DNA from: Flavobacterium oncorhynchi
GTDB lineage: Bacteria; Bacteroidota; Bacteroidia; Flavobacteriales; Flavobacteriaceae
DNA: 40,342 nt
Assembly (NCBI RefSeq): GCF_002217355.1
Contig: NZ_MUHA01000035.1
Location: 1-40,342 of the forward strand
Direction of reading: 5' to 3'
Shown: positions 8,928 to 16,028 of the stretch, piece after piece
How the letters are laid out: each line of letters opens with the position of its first letter
How positions within the stretch are numbered: position 1 is the stretch's first letter
The notes under the pieces: generated by a model
Seen by the model: the letters and a program-made list of their open reading frames with translations, nothing else
Databases searched by the model: none
Told to the model about the DNA's origin: nothing
Made by a program: the position numbers and the translations under genes

Positions 8928-9524
8928 ATGGTTAAAGTCATTGGTTTAACAGGCGGAATTGGAAGCGGTAAAACTACAATTGCTATTTTTTTTAAAGAAA
9001 AAGGTGTGCCGGTTTATATAGCCGATAATGAAGCCAAAAAAGTAATGCAGTCGATTGAAATTATAGATCAAATAAAAAGTGTTTTTGGCGAAACTCTTTT
9101 TGAAAACAATATTTTAAATAGAGCAAAACTTGCTGAAATCGTATTTAATAATGCAGATAAGCTCGCTCAGCTAAATGCTATTGTGCATCCAGCGGTAAAA
9201 AAAGATTTTGAAAATTGGCTCCAGCAGCATAAAAACGATCAATATGTGGTTTATGAAGCTGCTATTTTATTTGAAAGTGGAAGATATAAAGAGTGTGATT
9301 ACATTGTTACTGTAACAGCTCCAATTGAAGTACGTATTGAAAGAGTAATAAAGCGCGACAATACTACAAGAGAACAGGTTTTAAGCCGAATGGAAATGCA
9401 GTGGAATGATGAAAAACGAATTTCTTTGAGCAATTTTGTTATTAATAACAGTAATCTTAAAATTGCTAACGAAGAAGTTGTTAAAATTCTTAAAATTTTA
9501 AATATAAAACAAAATCAGTCTTAA
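8928..9524 (+). CDS. coaE: Dephospho-CoA kinase
   Basis: Phosphorylates dephospho-CoA at the 3'-hydroxyl, the final step of coenzyme A synthesis. The 198-residue protein opens with the P-loop TGGIGSGKTT (residues 7-16) and has the family's ADNEAKK, VHPAVKKDFENWL and VYEAAILFESG segments in order. The start is the ATG 3 bases after the glycosyltransferase stop, so it is probably translated from the same message. With coaBC it gives this window two of the last CoA pathway enzymes. Confidence 0.95.
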   Translation: MVKVIGLTGGIGSGKTTIAIFFKEKGVPVYIADNEAKKVMQSIEIIDQIKSVFGETLFENNILNRAKLAEIVFNNADKLAQLNAIVHPAVKKDFENWLQQHKNDQYVVYEAAILFESGRYKECDYIVTVTAPIEVRIERVIKRDNTTREQVLSRMEMQWNDEKRISLSNFVINNSNLKIANEEVVKILKILNIKQNQS

Positions 9525-9583
9525 ATGTTAATATTTGGTTAATGTATTATTTAGTATATTGTTAAAATATTAATTTTGTTTCG

Positions 9584-11170
9584 ATGAATAAATTATTTTT
9601 TAGAATACTTGTTTTATTGATGAGCTTGTCCTTAATAGGGATAATTCTAGTACAGGTATTTTGGTTCAATTCTTCGTTTAAAAATAACGAAGAGCAGTTT
9701 AAATACCACGTTACACAAGTGATCGGGAATGTTGCCGATAAGCTTGAACAGCAAGAAGAGTACAGTTTTTACGATAAATATAATCGCATTAAAGACAGTA
9801 CAGGGAAAATTCCAAAAAAAGAAGATTTATTGCAGGTTTTTTATGTTCAGAGGAATGCAAAGACGAATAAAACTATCATCTACTCAAATACATTAACTTC
9901 TGAAGATTATGATATAAGCGGTTCGCTTTTTAATAAAAAATTCAGCAGTGAACGATTTAAAAATTTTAGCACAAAAAGAGTAACTGAAGTTTATAACAAT
10001 AATAACGGTATTGATAATAATAATTTAGGACAGAGTTTAATACCTGATCTAAAGATTGAAAAATCAGGTAGTTTAGATATTCTTAATAAAGTTCAACAGC
10101 AAATTCAATATAAAGATATTGCGTCATTAACCCCAATTGATGGCAGAATTACAAAAGATAAACTCTATAAACTCTTAAGGAAAGAATTAGAAGAATACGG
10201 CGTTAAAACCAAATTTGAATTTGGAGTTTACAGCAGCGGCGTTCCAACTAAAATAAAGTCGGATGGATTTCATTACGACAAAGAGGCAACGTATAGTATT
10301 CCAATTTTTACAGATAACGAAGGAAATAGTAAATATCAGTTATCAGTTACATTTCCACATAAAAAGAAATTTTTGTTATCTGAATTGTTAAGCATTACGA
10401 TTTTATCGATCGTTTTTACATTGATTATTATAATAGCTTATACGAGTGCATTAAATCAGTTGCTGCGCCAAAAACATATTTCTGAAATCAAAACCGATTT
10501 TATAAATAATATGACGCATGAGTTTAAAACTCCAATTGCAACCATAAATTTAGCACTGGATGCAATTCGGAATCCAAAAATTATTGAAGATAAAGAAAAG
10601 GTTTATCGTTATCTTCAAATGATTCGGGATGAGAATAAGAGAATGCATGCACAAGTTGAGAATGTATTGCGAATTTCTAAACTTGAAAAGCGAGAATTAG
10701 ATATTACAAAAGAGCCAACTGTAATTACTGAGATAATTGATGATGCAATTGAGCACGTAAATTTAATTTTAGAAGATAGAAAAGGGACTGTTGTAAGACA
10801 TTATAATGCGGCCAGAACCACCTGTTTGATAAATGAAGTACATTTTACAAACGTATTGGTTAATATTTTAGAAAATGCGATAAAATATTCACCAGATATT
10901 CCTGAAATTGAAATTTTTACAGAGAATGTGAAAGACATGATTCTGATAAAAGTAAAAGACAATGGATTAGGTATGAGTAAAATTGCTCAGAAAAGAGTTT
11001 TTGAGAAATTTTACAGAGAACATACAGGAGATTTACATAACGTAAAAGGACATGGTTTAGGTCTTGCTTACGTAAAAAGAATTGTAGAAGACCACAATGG
11101 TCAAGTATATGTTGAAAGTGAAAAAGGAAAAGGTAGCACCTTTATAATAAAAATACCATTAATAAATTAA
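9584..11170 (+). CDS. Two-component sensor histidine kinase
   Basis: A 528-residue membrane kinase. Helix 1 spans about 7-28 and helix 2 about 264-287, with a periplasmic sensing region of roughly 235 residues between them that resembles no named sensor domain. The phospho-acceptor is His312 in THEFKTPIA. The ATPase has the N box NILENA (427-432), G1 DNGLG (459-463) and G2 GHGLGLAY (489-496). The response regulator follows after 3 bases. TAATTTTG at 9571-9578 is a perfect -7 box only 5 bases before the ATG, which would imply an almost leaderless message, but no -33 box is correctly spaced. The pair resembles the RprX/RprY systems of Bacteroidota. Confidence 0.93.
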   Translation: MNKLFFRILVLLMSLSLIGIILVQVFWFNSSFKNNEEQFKYHVTQVIGNVADKLEQQEEYSFYDKYNRIKDSTGKIPKKEDLLQVFYVQRNAKTNKTIIYSNTLTSEDYDISGSLFNKKFSSERFKNFSTKRVTEVYNNNNGIDNNNLGQSLIPDLKIEKSGSLDILNKVQQQIQYKDIASLTPIDGRITKDKLYKLLRKELEEYGVKTKFEFGVYSSGVPTKIKSDGFHYDKEATYSIPIFTDNEGNSKYQLSVTFPHKKKFLLSELLSITILSIVFTLIIIIAYTSALNQLLRQKHISEIKTDFINNMTHEFKTPIATINLALDAIRNPKIIEDKEKVYRYLQMIRDENKRMHAQVENVLRISKLEKRELDITKEPTVITEIIDDAIEHVNLILEDRKGTVVRHYNAARTTCLINEVHFTNVLVNILENAIKYSPDIPEIEIFTENVKDMILIKVKDNGLGMSKIAQKRVFEKFYREHTGDLHNVKGHGLGLAYVKRIVEDHNGQVYVESEKGKGSTFIIKIPLIN

Positions 11171-11173
11171 AAT

Positions 11174-11890
11174 ATGGAAAATAATAACAAAAGAATACTT
11201 TTAGTAGAAGATGACCTTAATTTTGGGGCAGTTCTTAAAGATTATCTAATGTTAAATGACTTTGAAGTTACTTTAGCTAAAAACGGTATGGAAGGTTTCG
11301 AGAAATTCAAAAAAGATGTATATGATTTATGCATTCTGGATGTAATGATGCCTTATAAAGATGGTTACACTTTAGCCAAAGAAATCAGAGAAAAAAACAG
11401 TGAAGTGCCTATTATCTTCTTAACAGCAAAATCTATGAAAGAGGATGTGTTAAAAGGATACAAAGCTGGTGCTGACGATTATTTGAATAAGCCTTTTGAT
11501 TCAGAAGTTTTATTGATGAAAATCAAAGCAATTATTCAGAGAAAATCTGCTGATACAAAAGCAGAACAAGTTCAATTTGAGTTTAATATTGGTAAATTCC
11601 ACCTTAATTCTAAACTTAGATTTTTAACTTTTGAAAACGAAGAACCAATAAAATTATCTCCAAAAGAGAACGAACTGCTTAAAATGTTGATTCTTCATGA
11701 AAATGACTTAATGCCAAGAGAATTAGCATTAACAAAAATCTGGAGAGATGATAACTACTTTACTTCAAGAAGTATGGACGTTTACATCGCTAAACTTAGA
11801 AAATATCTAAAAGCAGATGAAGATGTTGAAATTTTAAATATCCACGGAGAAGGTTTCAGATTAGTTGTAAAAAGTAAAGTTTCTGAATAA
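11174..11890 (+). CDS. OmpR-family response regulator, RprY-like
   Basis: A 238-residue DNA-binding regulator paired with the kinase ending 3 bases upstream. The receiver domain (about 6-120) has acidic residues in LVEDD, phospho-acceptor Asp56 (CILDVMMP) and Lys106 (NKPFD). The C-terminal winged helix (about 135-235) contains LSPKENELLKML and SRSMDVYIAKLRKYL, as in the OmpR/PhoB class. The sequence resembles RprY of Bacteroidota, an oxidative or envelope stress regulator, but that name is inferred from similarity only. A strong terminator follows at once. Confidence 0.93.
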   Translation: MENNNKRILLVEDDLNFGAVLKDYLMLNDFEVTLAKNGMEGFEKFKKDVYDLCILDVMMPYKDGYTLAKEIREKNSEVPIIFLTAKSMKEDVLKGYKAGADDYLNKPFDSEVLLMKIKAIIQRKSADTKAEQVQFEFNIGKFHLNSKLRFLTFENEEPIKLSPKENELLKMLILHENDLMPRELALTKIWRDDNYFTSRSMDVYIAKLRKYLKADEDVEILNIHGEGFRLVVKSKVSE

Positions 11891-11912
11891 TAAATTCACC
11901 TAAAAAAAATAT

Positions 11913-11940
11913 AAGCTCTGAGAAATCAGAGCTTTTTTTT
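11913..11940 (+). terminator. Terminator after the histidine kinase/regulator pair
   Basis: AGCTCTGA (11914-11921) pairs with TCAGAGCT (11926-11933) around a GAAA tetraloop, followed by eight T residues. This is a textbook intrinsic terminator. Confidence 0.95.
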
Positions 11941-11967
11941 ATGCCCAAAAAGCTTTAGTACGTAATC

Positions 11968-12068
11968 TTGTCATTTCGACGAAGGAGAAATCACACTAGA
12001 AATTCCGCAAACAAAATAGCCAATCTTTTTGAATTACGGGTGTGATTTCTCCTTCGTCGAAATGACAA
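11968..12068. repeat. 101-bp dispersed inverted-repeat element, copy 1
   Basis: Bases 11968-11996 and 12040-12068 form a perfect 29-bp inverted repeat around a 43-base centre. The arm begins TTGTCATTTCGACG. Copy 2 lies at 15904-16005 and has nearly identical outer arms, the same total length, and the shared centre motif CCAATCTTT (12020-12028 here). Arm differences between copies are compensated on the opposite arm. It starts 27 bases after an intrinsic terminator. No open frame fits it. It looks like a MITE- or REP-like element. Similar sequences are, from memory, common between genes in flavobacteria. Confidence 0.85.
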
Positions 12069-12124
12069 ATGTGATGAGAAATTTTGGAATTTGGAGTTTG
12101 TTTTTGTTGAAATTTCTTAATTTG

Positions 12125-12208
12125 GAGCTATTTCCTGCTATCCGCTTGTATCTTTTTCTTGCTAAAGGAGCAAGAAAAAGGATACCGCTTCTATCAGGGC
12201 TAGGGCTT
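12125..12208 (+). repeat. Hairpin-forming dispersed repeat, copy A
   Basis: A compact sequence with a 15-bp apical stem (12049-offset arms at 12149-12163 and 12169-12184, one bulged G) and an imperfect outer stem including CCTGCTATCCGC and TATCAGGGCTAGGG. A second copy at 39986-40071 keeps the same frame words (TTCCTGCT, TCCGCTT, ATCTTTTT, AAAAAGGAT, CTAGGG) but has a different apical stem that is again self-complementary. A 60-codon open frame crossing this region is judged non-coding. Confidence 0.75.
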
Positions 12209-12286
12209 TAGTTTTCAGATAGATATTTGCGTTTTAATAAGTTCTAAAAACATGCTAATTTATTTTCTAAAGAATTTTCTTTAAAA

Positions 12287-12294
12287 TAAATTTG
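12287..12294 (+). promoter_or_regulatory. -7 promoter box for the leader RNA before rtcB
   Basis: TAAATTTG is a perfect TAnnTTTG match. No good -33 TTG is found 17-23 bases upstream, so strength or activator need is uncertain. Transcription would begin near 12301. Confidence 0.5.
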
Positions 12295-12362
12295 GAAATT
12301 CAAAAAACAATTCTGAATATTTGCAGACGAAAAAATAATAACCCTTTTAAAAACGAAGAAAA

Positions 12363-12446
12363 ATGTTTGTACTTACATCAACATCACAAAGCTTCACACC
12401 AAACAGATTTGGTGCAGCGCTTCTTCGTGGCTTATTTCAATCTTAG
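12363..12446 (+). CDS. Possible 27-residue leader peptide
   Basis: ATG to TAG, 27 codons, lying inside the structured leader and ending 28 bases before the terminator stem. The peptide is rich in Ser, Thr, Phe and Leu and shows no run of a single amino acid that would point to classical attenuation by one charged tRNA. It is listed because of its position only, and could be chance. Confidence 0.2.
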   Translation: MFVLTSTSQSFTPNRFGAALLRGLFQS

Positions 12447-12467
12447 AAATACATTTTTAGATATATT

Positions 12468-12504
12468 AAAAAAGCCCGAAGACATTTAGTTTCGGGCTTT
12501 TTTT
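12468..12504 (+). terminator. Intrinsic terminator ending the leader RNA
   Basis: GCCCGAA (12474-12480) pairs with TTCGGGC (12491-12497) around a 10-base loop, flanked by six A residues before and seven T residues after. It lies upstream of rtcB, so read-through would control the cassette if no other promoter exists in the 140 bases before it. Confidence 0.88.
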
Positions 12505-12644
12505 ATTCTAGACACTTCAAATTTTCCCGAAAGAATAATTTAACAACTATCCGAAAGGATTTAAGATTTCGCATGTTTATTTCATTTTGAACCATTTTAC
12601 GTTCGATTTGATTTGAGCTTGTCCAACAAATAATTAAATAATTT

Positions 12645-14036
12645 ATGGGAAATAAATTAACTGGAAAAGACCTGATTAAATTAGGTTTTCCAAAGAATAA
12701 TTCAATAAATATCGCCTTAGGGCAGATAAACAGATATAGAAAAAGAGAAAAAAAAGAATCTATTCTAACAGAAGCAAAAGATGTTTTGTTAAATCCCGAA
12801 AAGTACGAAGGAAATGGAACTTGGGGTAAAGTGGCTGAAGGTTTAATAAAGCCAGTTCAAGTAAGAATGCATCAGCTTAAAACAACAAGAGCGCCTTTTA
12901 CCATTTTTGGTGAAAATGAAATAGACCAACAGGCAAAATTTCAATTATATGATTCTTTGAAACTACCAGTTTCAGTTGCTGGAGCATTAATGCCAGATGC
13001 GCATTCGGGATATGGATTGCCAATTGGCGGAGTTTTAGCAACAGATAATACTGTAATTCCTTACGGAGTTGGAGTTGATATTGGATGTCGAATGAGTCTT
13101 TCAATTTTCGATTTACCAGCTTCTCATTTCAAAGGAAAAGAACATCAACTAGAAGCTATTTTAAAAGACAAGACAAAATTTGGGATGTATGAAACACATG
13201 TTTCAAGAGTTGATCATGAAGTGTTTTATAAAAGTGAATTTCAGGATATTCCGTTACTAAAGAATCTTTTGCCAAAAGCCTATAAACAATTAGGAAGTTC
13301 AGGCGGAGGAAACCATTTTGTAGAGTTTGGAATAGCTAAAATTGAAAATCCAGAGAATGAGTGGAAGCTTGATAAAGGTGAGTATTTTGCTGTTCTTTCG
13401 CACAGTGGCTCTCGTGGTTTAGGCGCAAATATTGCGAAGCATTACACGTATTTGGCAACAAAACAATGTCCGTTACCTAAAAATGTACAGCATTTAGCTT
13501 GGTTAGATTTAAATACACATGATGGTCAGGAATATTGGCTGGCGATGAATTTAGCAGGAGAATATGCAAAAGCTTGTCACGATGATATTCACAGACGAAT
13601 TGCCAAAGCAATTGGAAAAAGAGTAGTGGTAACGATTGAAAACCACCACAATTTTGCTTGGAAAGAAATGGTAAACGGTCAGGAATGCATTGTGCATAGA
13701 AAAGGTGCAACTCCTGCGGCAGAAGGTCAGTTGGGAATTATTCCTGGTTCAATGACTGCACCTGGCTACATTGTAAAAGGAAAGGGAAATGCAGAGAGTT
13801 TAAATTCTGCTTCACATGGTGCCGGACGTTTGTTTTCAAGAGCGAAATGTAAAAGTACATTTACGCAAAGTGAAATTAAAAAGGTTTTGAAAGCGAATGA
13901 TGTAACATTGATTGGAGGAAATATTGACGAAGCGCCAATGGCATATAAAGACATTACAAAAGTGATGGCAAATCAAACCGATTTGGTTGAAGTTTTAGGA
14001 ACTTTTACGCCGAAGATTGTTAGAATGGATTGTTAA
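12645..14036 (+). CDS. rtcB: RtcB-type RNA ligase (3'-phosphate/5'-OH)
   Basis: Joins RNA ends carrying 2',3'-cyclic phosphate or 3'-phosphate to 5'-OH ends, using GTP and manganese. The 463-residue protein has all core motifs: VDIGCRM (Cys148), SSGGGNHFVE (His224), HSGSRGLG (His253), NHHNF (His334) and SASHGAGR, in which His391 is the residue expected to be guanylylated. It begins with an N-terminal region (about 1-75) ahead of the core. It is first in a packed operon with a zinc-ribbon gene 10 bases on, then prfH. That pairing points to the RtcB2 type thought to reseal broken 16S rRNA, rather than tRNA splicing. Confidence 0.95.
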   Translation: MGNKLTGKDLIKLGFPKNNSINIALGQINRYRKREKKESILTEAKDVLLNPEKYEGNGTWGKVAEGLIKPVQVRMHQLKTTRAPFTIFGENEIDQQAKFQLYDSLKLPVSVAGALMPDAHSGYGLPIGGVLATDNTVIPYGVGVDIGCRMSLSIFDLPASHFKGKEHQLEAILKDKTKFGMYETHVSRVDHEVFYKSEFQDIPLLKNLLPKAYKQLGSSGGGNHFVEFGIAKIENPENEWKLDKGEYFAVLSHSGSRGLGANIAKHYTYLATKQCPLPKNVQHLAWLDLNTHDGQEYWLAMNLAGEYAKACHDDIHRRIAKAIGKRVVVTIENHHNFAWKEMVNGQECIVHRKGATPAAEGQLGIIPGSMTAPGYIVKGKGNAESLNSASHGAGRLFSRAKCKSTFTQSEIKKVLKANDVTLIGGNIDEAPMAYKDITKVMANQTDLVEVLGTFTPKIVRMDC

Positions 14037-14046
14037 AAAGTAGATT

Positions 14047-14658
14047 ATGGAAAGATTTCAAGATGAAAATAAATGGTTAGGGAATTTTTACAATGAGATT
14101 TTTGTAAAATGCCCAAAATGTGAATCTAGAGCCATTGTAAAGAGCGTACCAAAGAAAGATTGTGAATGTGGAAAATGCATAACAATGATTTTTGAGTGTA
14201 AACATTGCTTTTACAAAATGGATGAACCTATTTATCAATATGTGGCATATGGGAAAGAGTATTGTAATAATTGCTTTGAAAAATTCGAATATAAGTCTCA
14301 ACCATTAAAGGAAAAACCGTTAATGTATAAAACAAAATGCCCGCATTGTAATTTTCAAGAGGATTGGAAAACAAAGGTTTATAGAGTTCGAAAGGAACTA
14401 AAGCATGATGATGGTTTGGTAAAAGAATGTTGGTATAATTTACCACTGTGGTTTCAAAAAGAAGTCAATGATAGTATTTTTTGGGCTTATAATCAAGATC
14501 ATATTGATTATTTAGAAAGATACATTCAAGCTGATTTAAGAGAACGTAATTCAAAAATGAACGTTACTTCAAGTTTAGTTTCTCGTTTGCCACAATTTGT
14601 AAAAGCAGCAAAAAACAGAGAGAAACTGCTTAAAATTTTAAGAAAATGGAAAGAATAA
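14047..14658 (+). CDS. Uncharacterised 11-cysteine zinc-ribbon protein of the rtcB-prfH cassette
   Basis: A 203-residue soluble protein of no family I can name. The N-terminal half holds Cys22/25, Cys39/41/44, Cys51/54, Cys73/76 and Cys98/101 as CxxC-type pairs, enough for two zinc ribbons and part of a third. The C-terminal half is charged and helical, ending in a basic tail (about 170-203, with AAKNREKLLKILRKWKE). This suggests an RNA- or ribosome-binding adaptor, which is inference. The gene starts 10 bases after rtcB and its last 13 bases overlap prfH, so expression is likely coupled. No signal peptide or membrane segment is seen. Confidence 0.85.
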   Translation: MERFQDENKWLGNFYNEIFVKCPKCESRAIVKSVPKKDCECGKCITMIFECKHCFYKMDEPIYQYVAYGKEYCNNCFEKFEYKSQPLKEKPLMYKTKCPHCNFQEDWKTKVYRVRKELKHDDGLVKECWYNLPLWFQKEVNDSIFWAYNQDHIDYLERYIQADLRERNSKMNVTSSLVSRLPQFVKAAKNREKLLKILRKWKE

Positions 14659-15338
14659 TTCAAATAACAGCAGGTCGCGGACCTGCAGAATGCACTTGGG
14701 TTGCTGCCCAAGTGCTTAAAAAAGTTTTGGAAGAAGCACAAGATCAACAATTAGATGTTGTTTTGCTTCAGAGGGAAACAGGACAGGAAAATGGAACGGT
14801 TGAAACAGCATCAATTGCTGTAAAAGGAATAGATGCAGAAAATTTTGTGAATTCTTGGGTTGGTACGATTCAGTGGATTGGTCAGAGTCAGTTTAGAAAA
14901 ATGCACAAACGCAAGAACTGGTTTATTGGGATTTTTGAAATCGAACCGCAAAAAAATGTGTCAGTTTCAGAAAATGATATTCAATATCAGGCAATGCGTA
15001 GTTCTGGAGCAGGAGGCCAGCACGTGAACAAAGTGAGTTCGGCAATTCGTGCAACACATATTCCAACAGGAATTGCAGTTGTGGCAATGGACAGTCGTTC
15101 ACAGCACCAAAACAAAAAATTAGCAACAGAAAGATTATTAAAAAAATTAGAAGACGAAAAACTAACTCAGCTTAAAAATCATGTAGGGAAACAATGGGAA
15201 AATCAGTTGAATATTCAGCGAGGGAATCCTATTAGAGTTTTTACCGGAAGTGATTTTAAAAAGAATAAAATAGAGAAAACCTATAAAGCAACTCGTCAGA
15301 AATTAAAAAACGATTTACATAATGAAAACAATAGATAA
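14646..15338 (+). CDS. prfH: Peptide chain release factor H
   Basis: A 230-residue release-factor-like protein with the peptidyl-tRNA hydrolysis motif GGQ at 123-125 (SSGAGGQHVNK), followed by RATHIPTGIAV and the HQNKKLA segment, as in the RF1/RF2 catalytic domain. Compared with RF1/RF2 (about 360 residues) it lacks the usual stop-codon-reading domain in recognisable form. The N-terminal 100 residues differ. PrfH is known from RtcB-linked operons, where it releases the peptide from ribosomes with damaged decoding centres so that RtcB can repair the rRNA. It overlaps the preceding gene by 13 bases and the next by 17. Confidence 0.92.
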   Translation: MERIIQITAGRGPAECTWVAAQVLKKVLEEAQDQQLDVVLLQRETGQENGTVETASIAVKGIDAENFVNSWVGTIQWIGQSQFRKMHKRKNWFIGIFEIEPQKNVSVSENDIQYQAMRSSGAGGQHVNKVSSAIRATHIPTGIAVVAMDSRSQHQNKKLATERLLKKLEDEKLTQLKNHVGKQWENQLNIQRGNPIRVFTGSDFKKNKIEKTYKATRQKLKNDLHNENNR

Positions 15339-15849
15339 ATATCTTTTTCAGGCTTTGGATAACTATCCGTATTCGCTTGAGGAAACAATTGAATCTTTAG
15401 ATTATGCTTTTTCTTATGATGCAAAAAATACTATGGTTTTGTGTTTGTACGGAAGAATTCAGGCTGAGCAGTTAATGAATTACGAAGATGCAAAATTGTA
15501 TTTTCAGGAAGCTCTGGCTATTAATATTTATGCGTTTGAAGTGTATCCGCATTATTTGCAGACTTTAATTTTAAATGAAGATTATGAAGAAGCTCAAAAG
15601 CTAATCGATTTTGCTTTGACGATAAAAGGAATTAATAAATCTGATATTTATGTGAAGAAAGCGATTCTTTTTGAAGCTCAAAAGGAATTTAAAAAAGCAT
15701 TAAAAGAAATTAAAAATGCAAAATTATGCAGTTTACAGTTTGCTTTTGATTCTGATATTAGTGAAGTAGAGAAGAGAATTAAAGGAAAAATAGATTTGTT
15801 AAAGAAGAAAAAGAATTCTAAAAAGAATTCTAAAGAGAAATCGAAATGA
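15322..15849 (+). CDS. TPR-like protein with lysine-rich tail, last gene of the rtcB cassette
   Basis: A 175-residue soluble protein built of helical pairs resembling TPR units (about 35-125, e.g. YEDAKLYFQEALAINIYAFE and YEEAQKLIDFALTIKG). It ends in a strongly basic tail (about 150-175) rich in KKK, KNSK and KEK. The tail is encoded partly by a tandem 12-bp repeat (15811-15822 and 15823-15834), a site where copy number could vary. It overlaps prfH by 17 bases, so co-translation is likely. It may dock onto rRNA or the ligase, but this is inference. No enzymatic motif is visible. Confidence 0.8.
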   Translation: MKTIDKYLFQALDNYPYSLEETIESLDYAFSYDAKNTMVLCLYGRIQAEQLMNYEDAKLYFQEALAINIYAFEVYPHYLQTLILNEDYEEAQKLIDFALTIKGINKSDIYVKKAILFEAQKEFKKALKEIKNAKLCSLQFAFDSDISEVEKRIKGKIDLLKKKKNSKKNSKEKSK

Positions 15850-15857
15850 TTTTGATG

Positions 15858-15887
15858 AAAAAACGATGCATATTGCATCGTTTTTTT
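15858..15887 (+). terminator. Terminator after the rtcB-prfH cassette
   Basis: CGATGCA (15864-15870) pairs with TGCATCG (15874-15880) around TAT, with A and T runs extending the stem. It serves the + strand and also has a U-tract for the minus strand. Confidence 0.92.
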
Positions 15888-15903
15888 GTTTTTTAGATAA
15901 AGT

Positions 15904-16005
15904 TTGTCATTTCGACGGAGGAGAAATCTTCGCGAGTAACTCCGTAACGAATGTCCAATCTTTGTAGAGCTTCTTGCGAAGATTTCTCCTCCGTCGAAAT
16001 GACAA
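15904..16005. repeat. 102-bp dispersed inverted-repeat element, copy 2
   Basis: Bases 15904-15932 and 15977-16005 are a perfect 29-bp inverted repeat that extends inwards with a G-T pair. It is homologous to the element at 11968-12068: the same outer arms with one A/T pair replaced by G/C on both arms, the inner four bases changed but still complementary, and CCAATCTTT at 15955-15963 at the same offset. It begins 16 bases after an intrinsic terminator and lies between convergent genes. Confidence 0.88.
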
Positions 16006-16028
16006 GATTGTGTAAATAGAGGAGAAAT

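Larger units (their letters stand above)
12301..12504 (+). ncRNA. Structured small RNA or attenuator-type leader upstream of rtcB
   Basis: About 200 bases from the predicted start to an intrinsic terminator. ACGAAGAA (12353-12360) pairs perfectly with TTCTTCGT (12421-12428), enclosing a second hairpin CACCAAA/TTTGGTG (12397-12403 with 12408-12414, loop CAGA). A 27-codon ATG frame (12363-12446) lies across these hairpins and could be a leader peptide. The other long frame begins at a TTG inside the promoter and is not credible. The terminator is about 140 bases before the rtcB ATG, so the RNA is either an independent small RNA or a control leader for the cassette. It matches no RNA family that I recognise. 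Confidence 0.5.

Noticed and set aside
12029..12211. 60-codon + strand open frame
   Set aside because: It runs through half of the inverted-repeat element and all of hairpin repeat A, and the hairpin repeat's structure explains the sequence better than a protein.
12292..12489. 65-codon + strand open frame with TTG start and a His-rich stretch that resembles a histidine leader
   Set aside because: The TTG start overlaps the promoter -7 box, the stop lies in the terminator loop, there is no ATG in this frame, and the downstream genes are not his genes.
14077..15126. Several minus-strand frames of 67-77 codons
   Set aside because: They lie opposite the strongly supported rtcB cassette genes and are frame shadows.
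15811..15834. Tandem 12-bp repeat as a possible CRISPR-like or VNTR locus
   Set aside because: Only two copies inside a coding tail; it is noted with the gene but is not an array.
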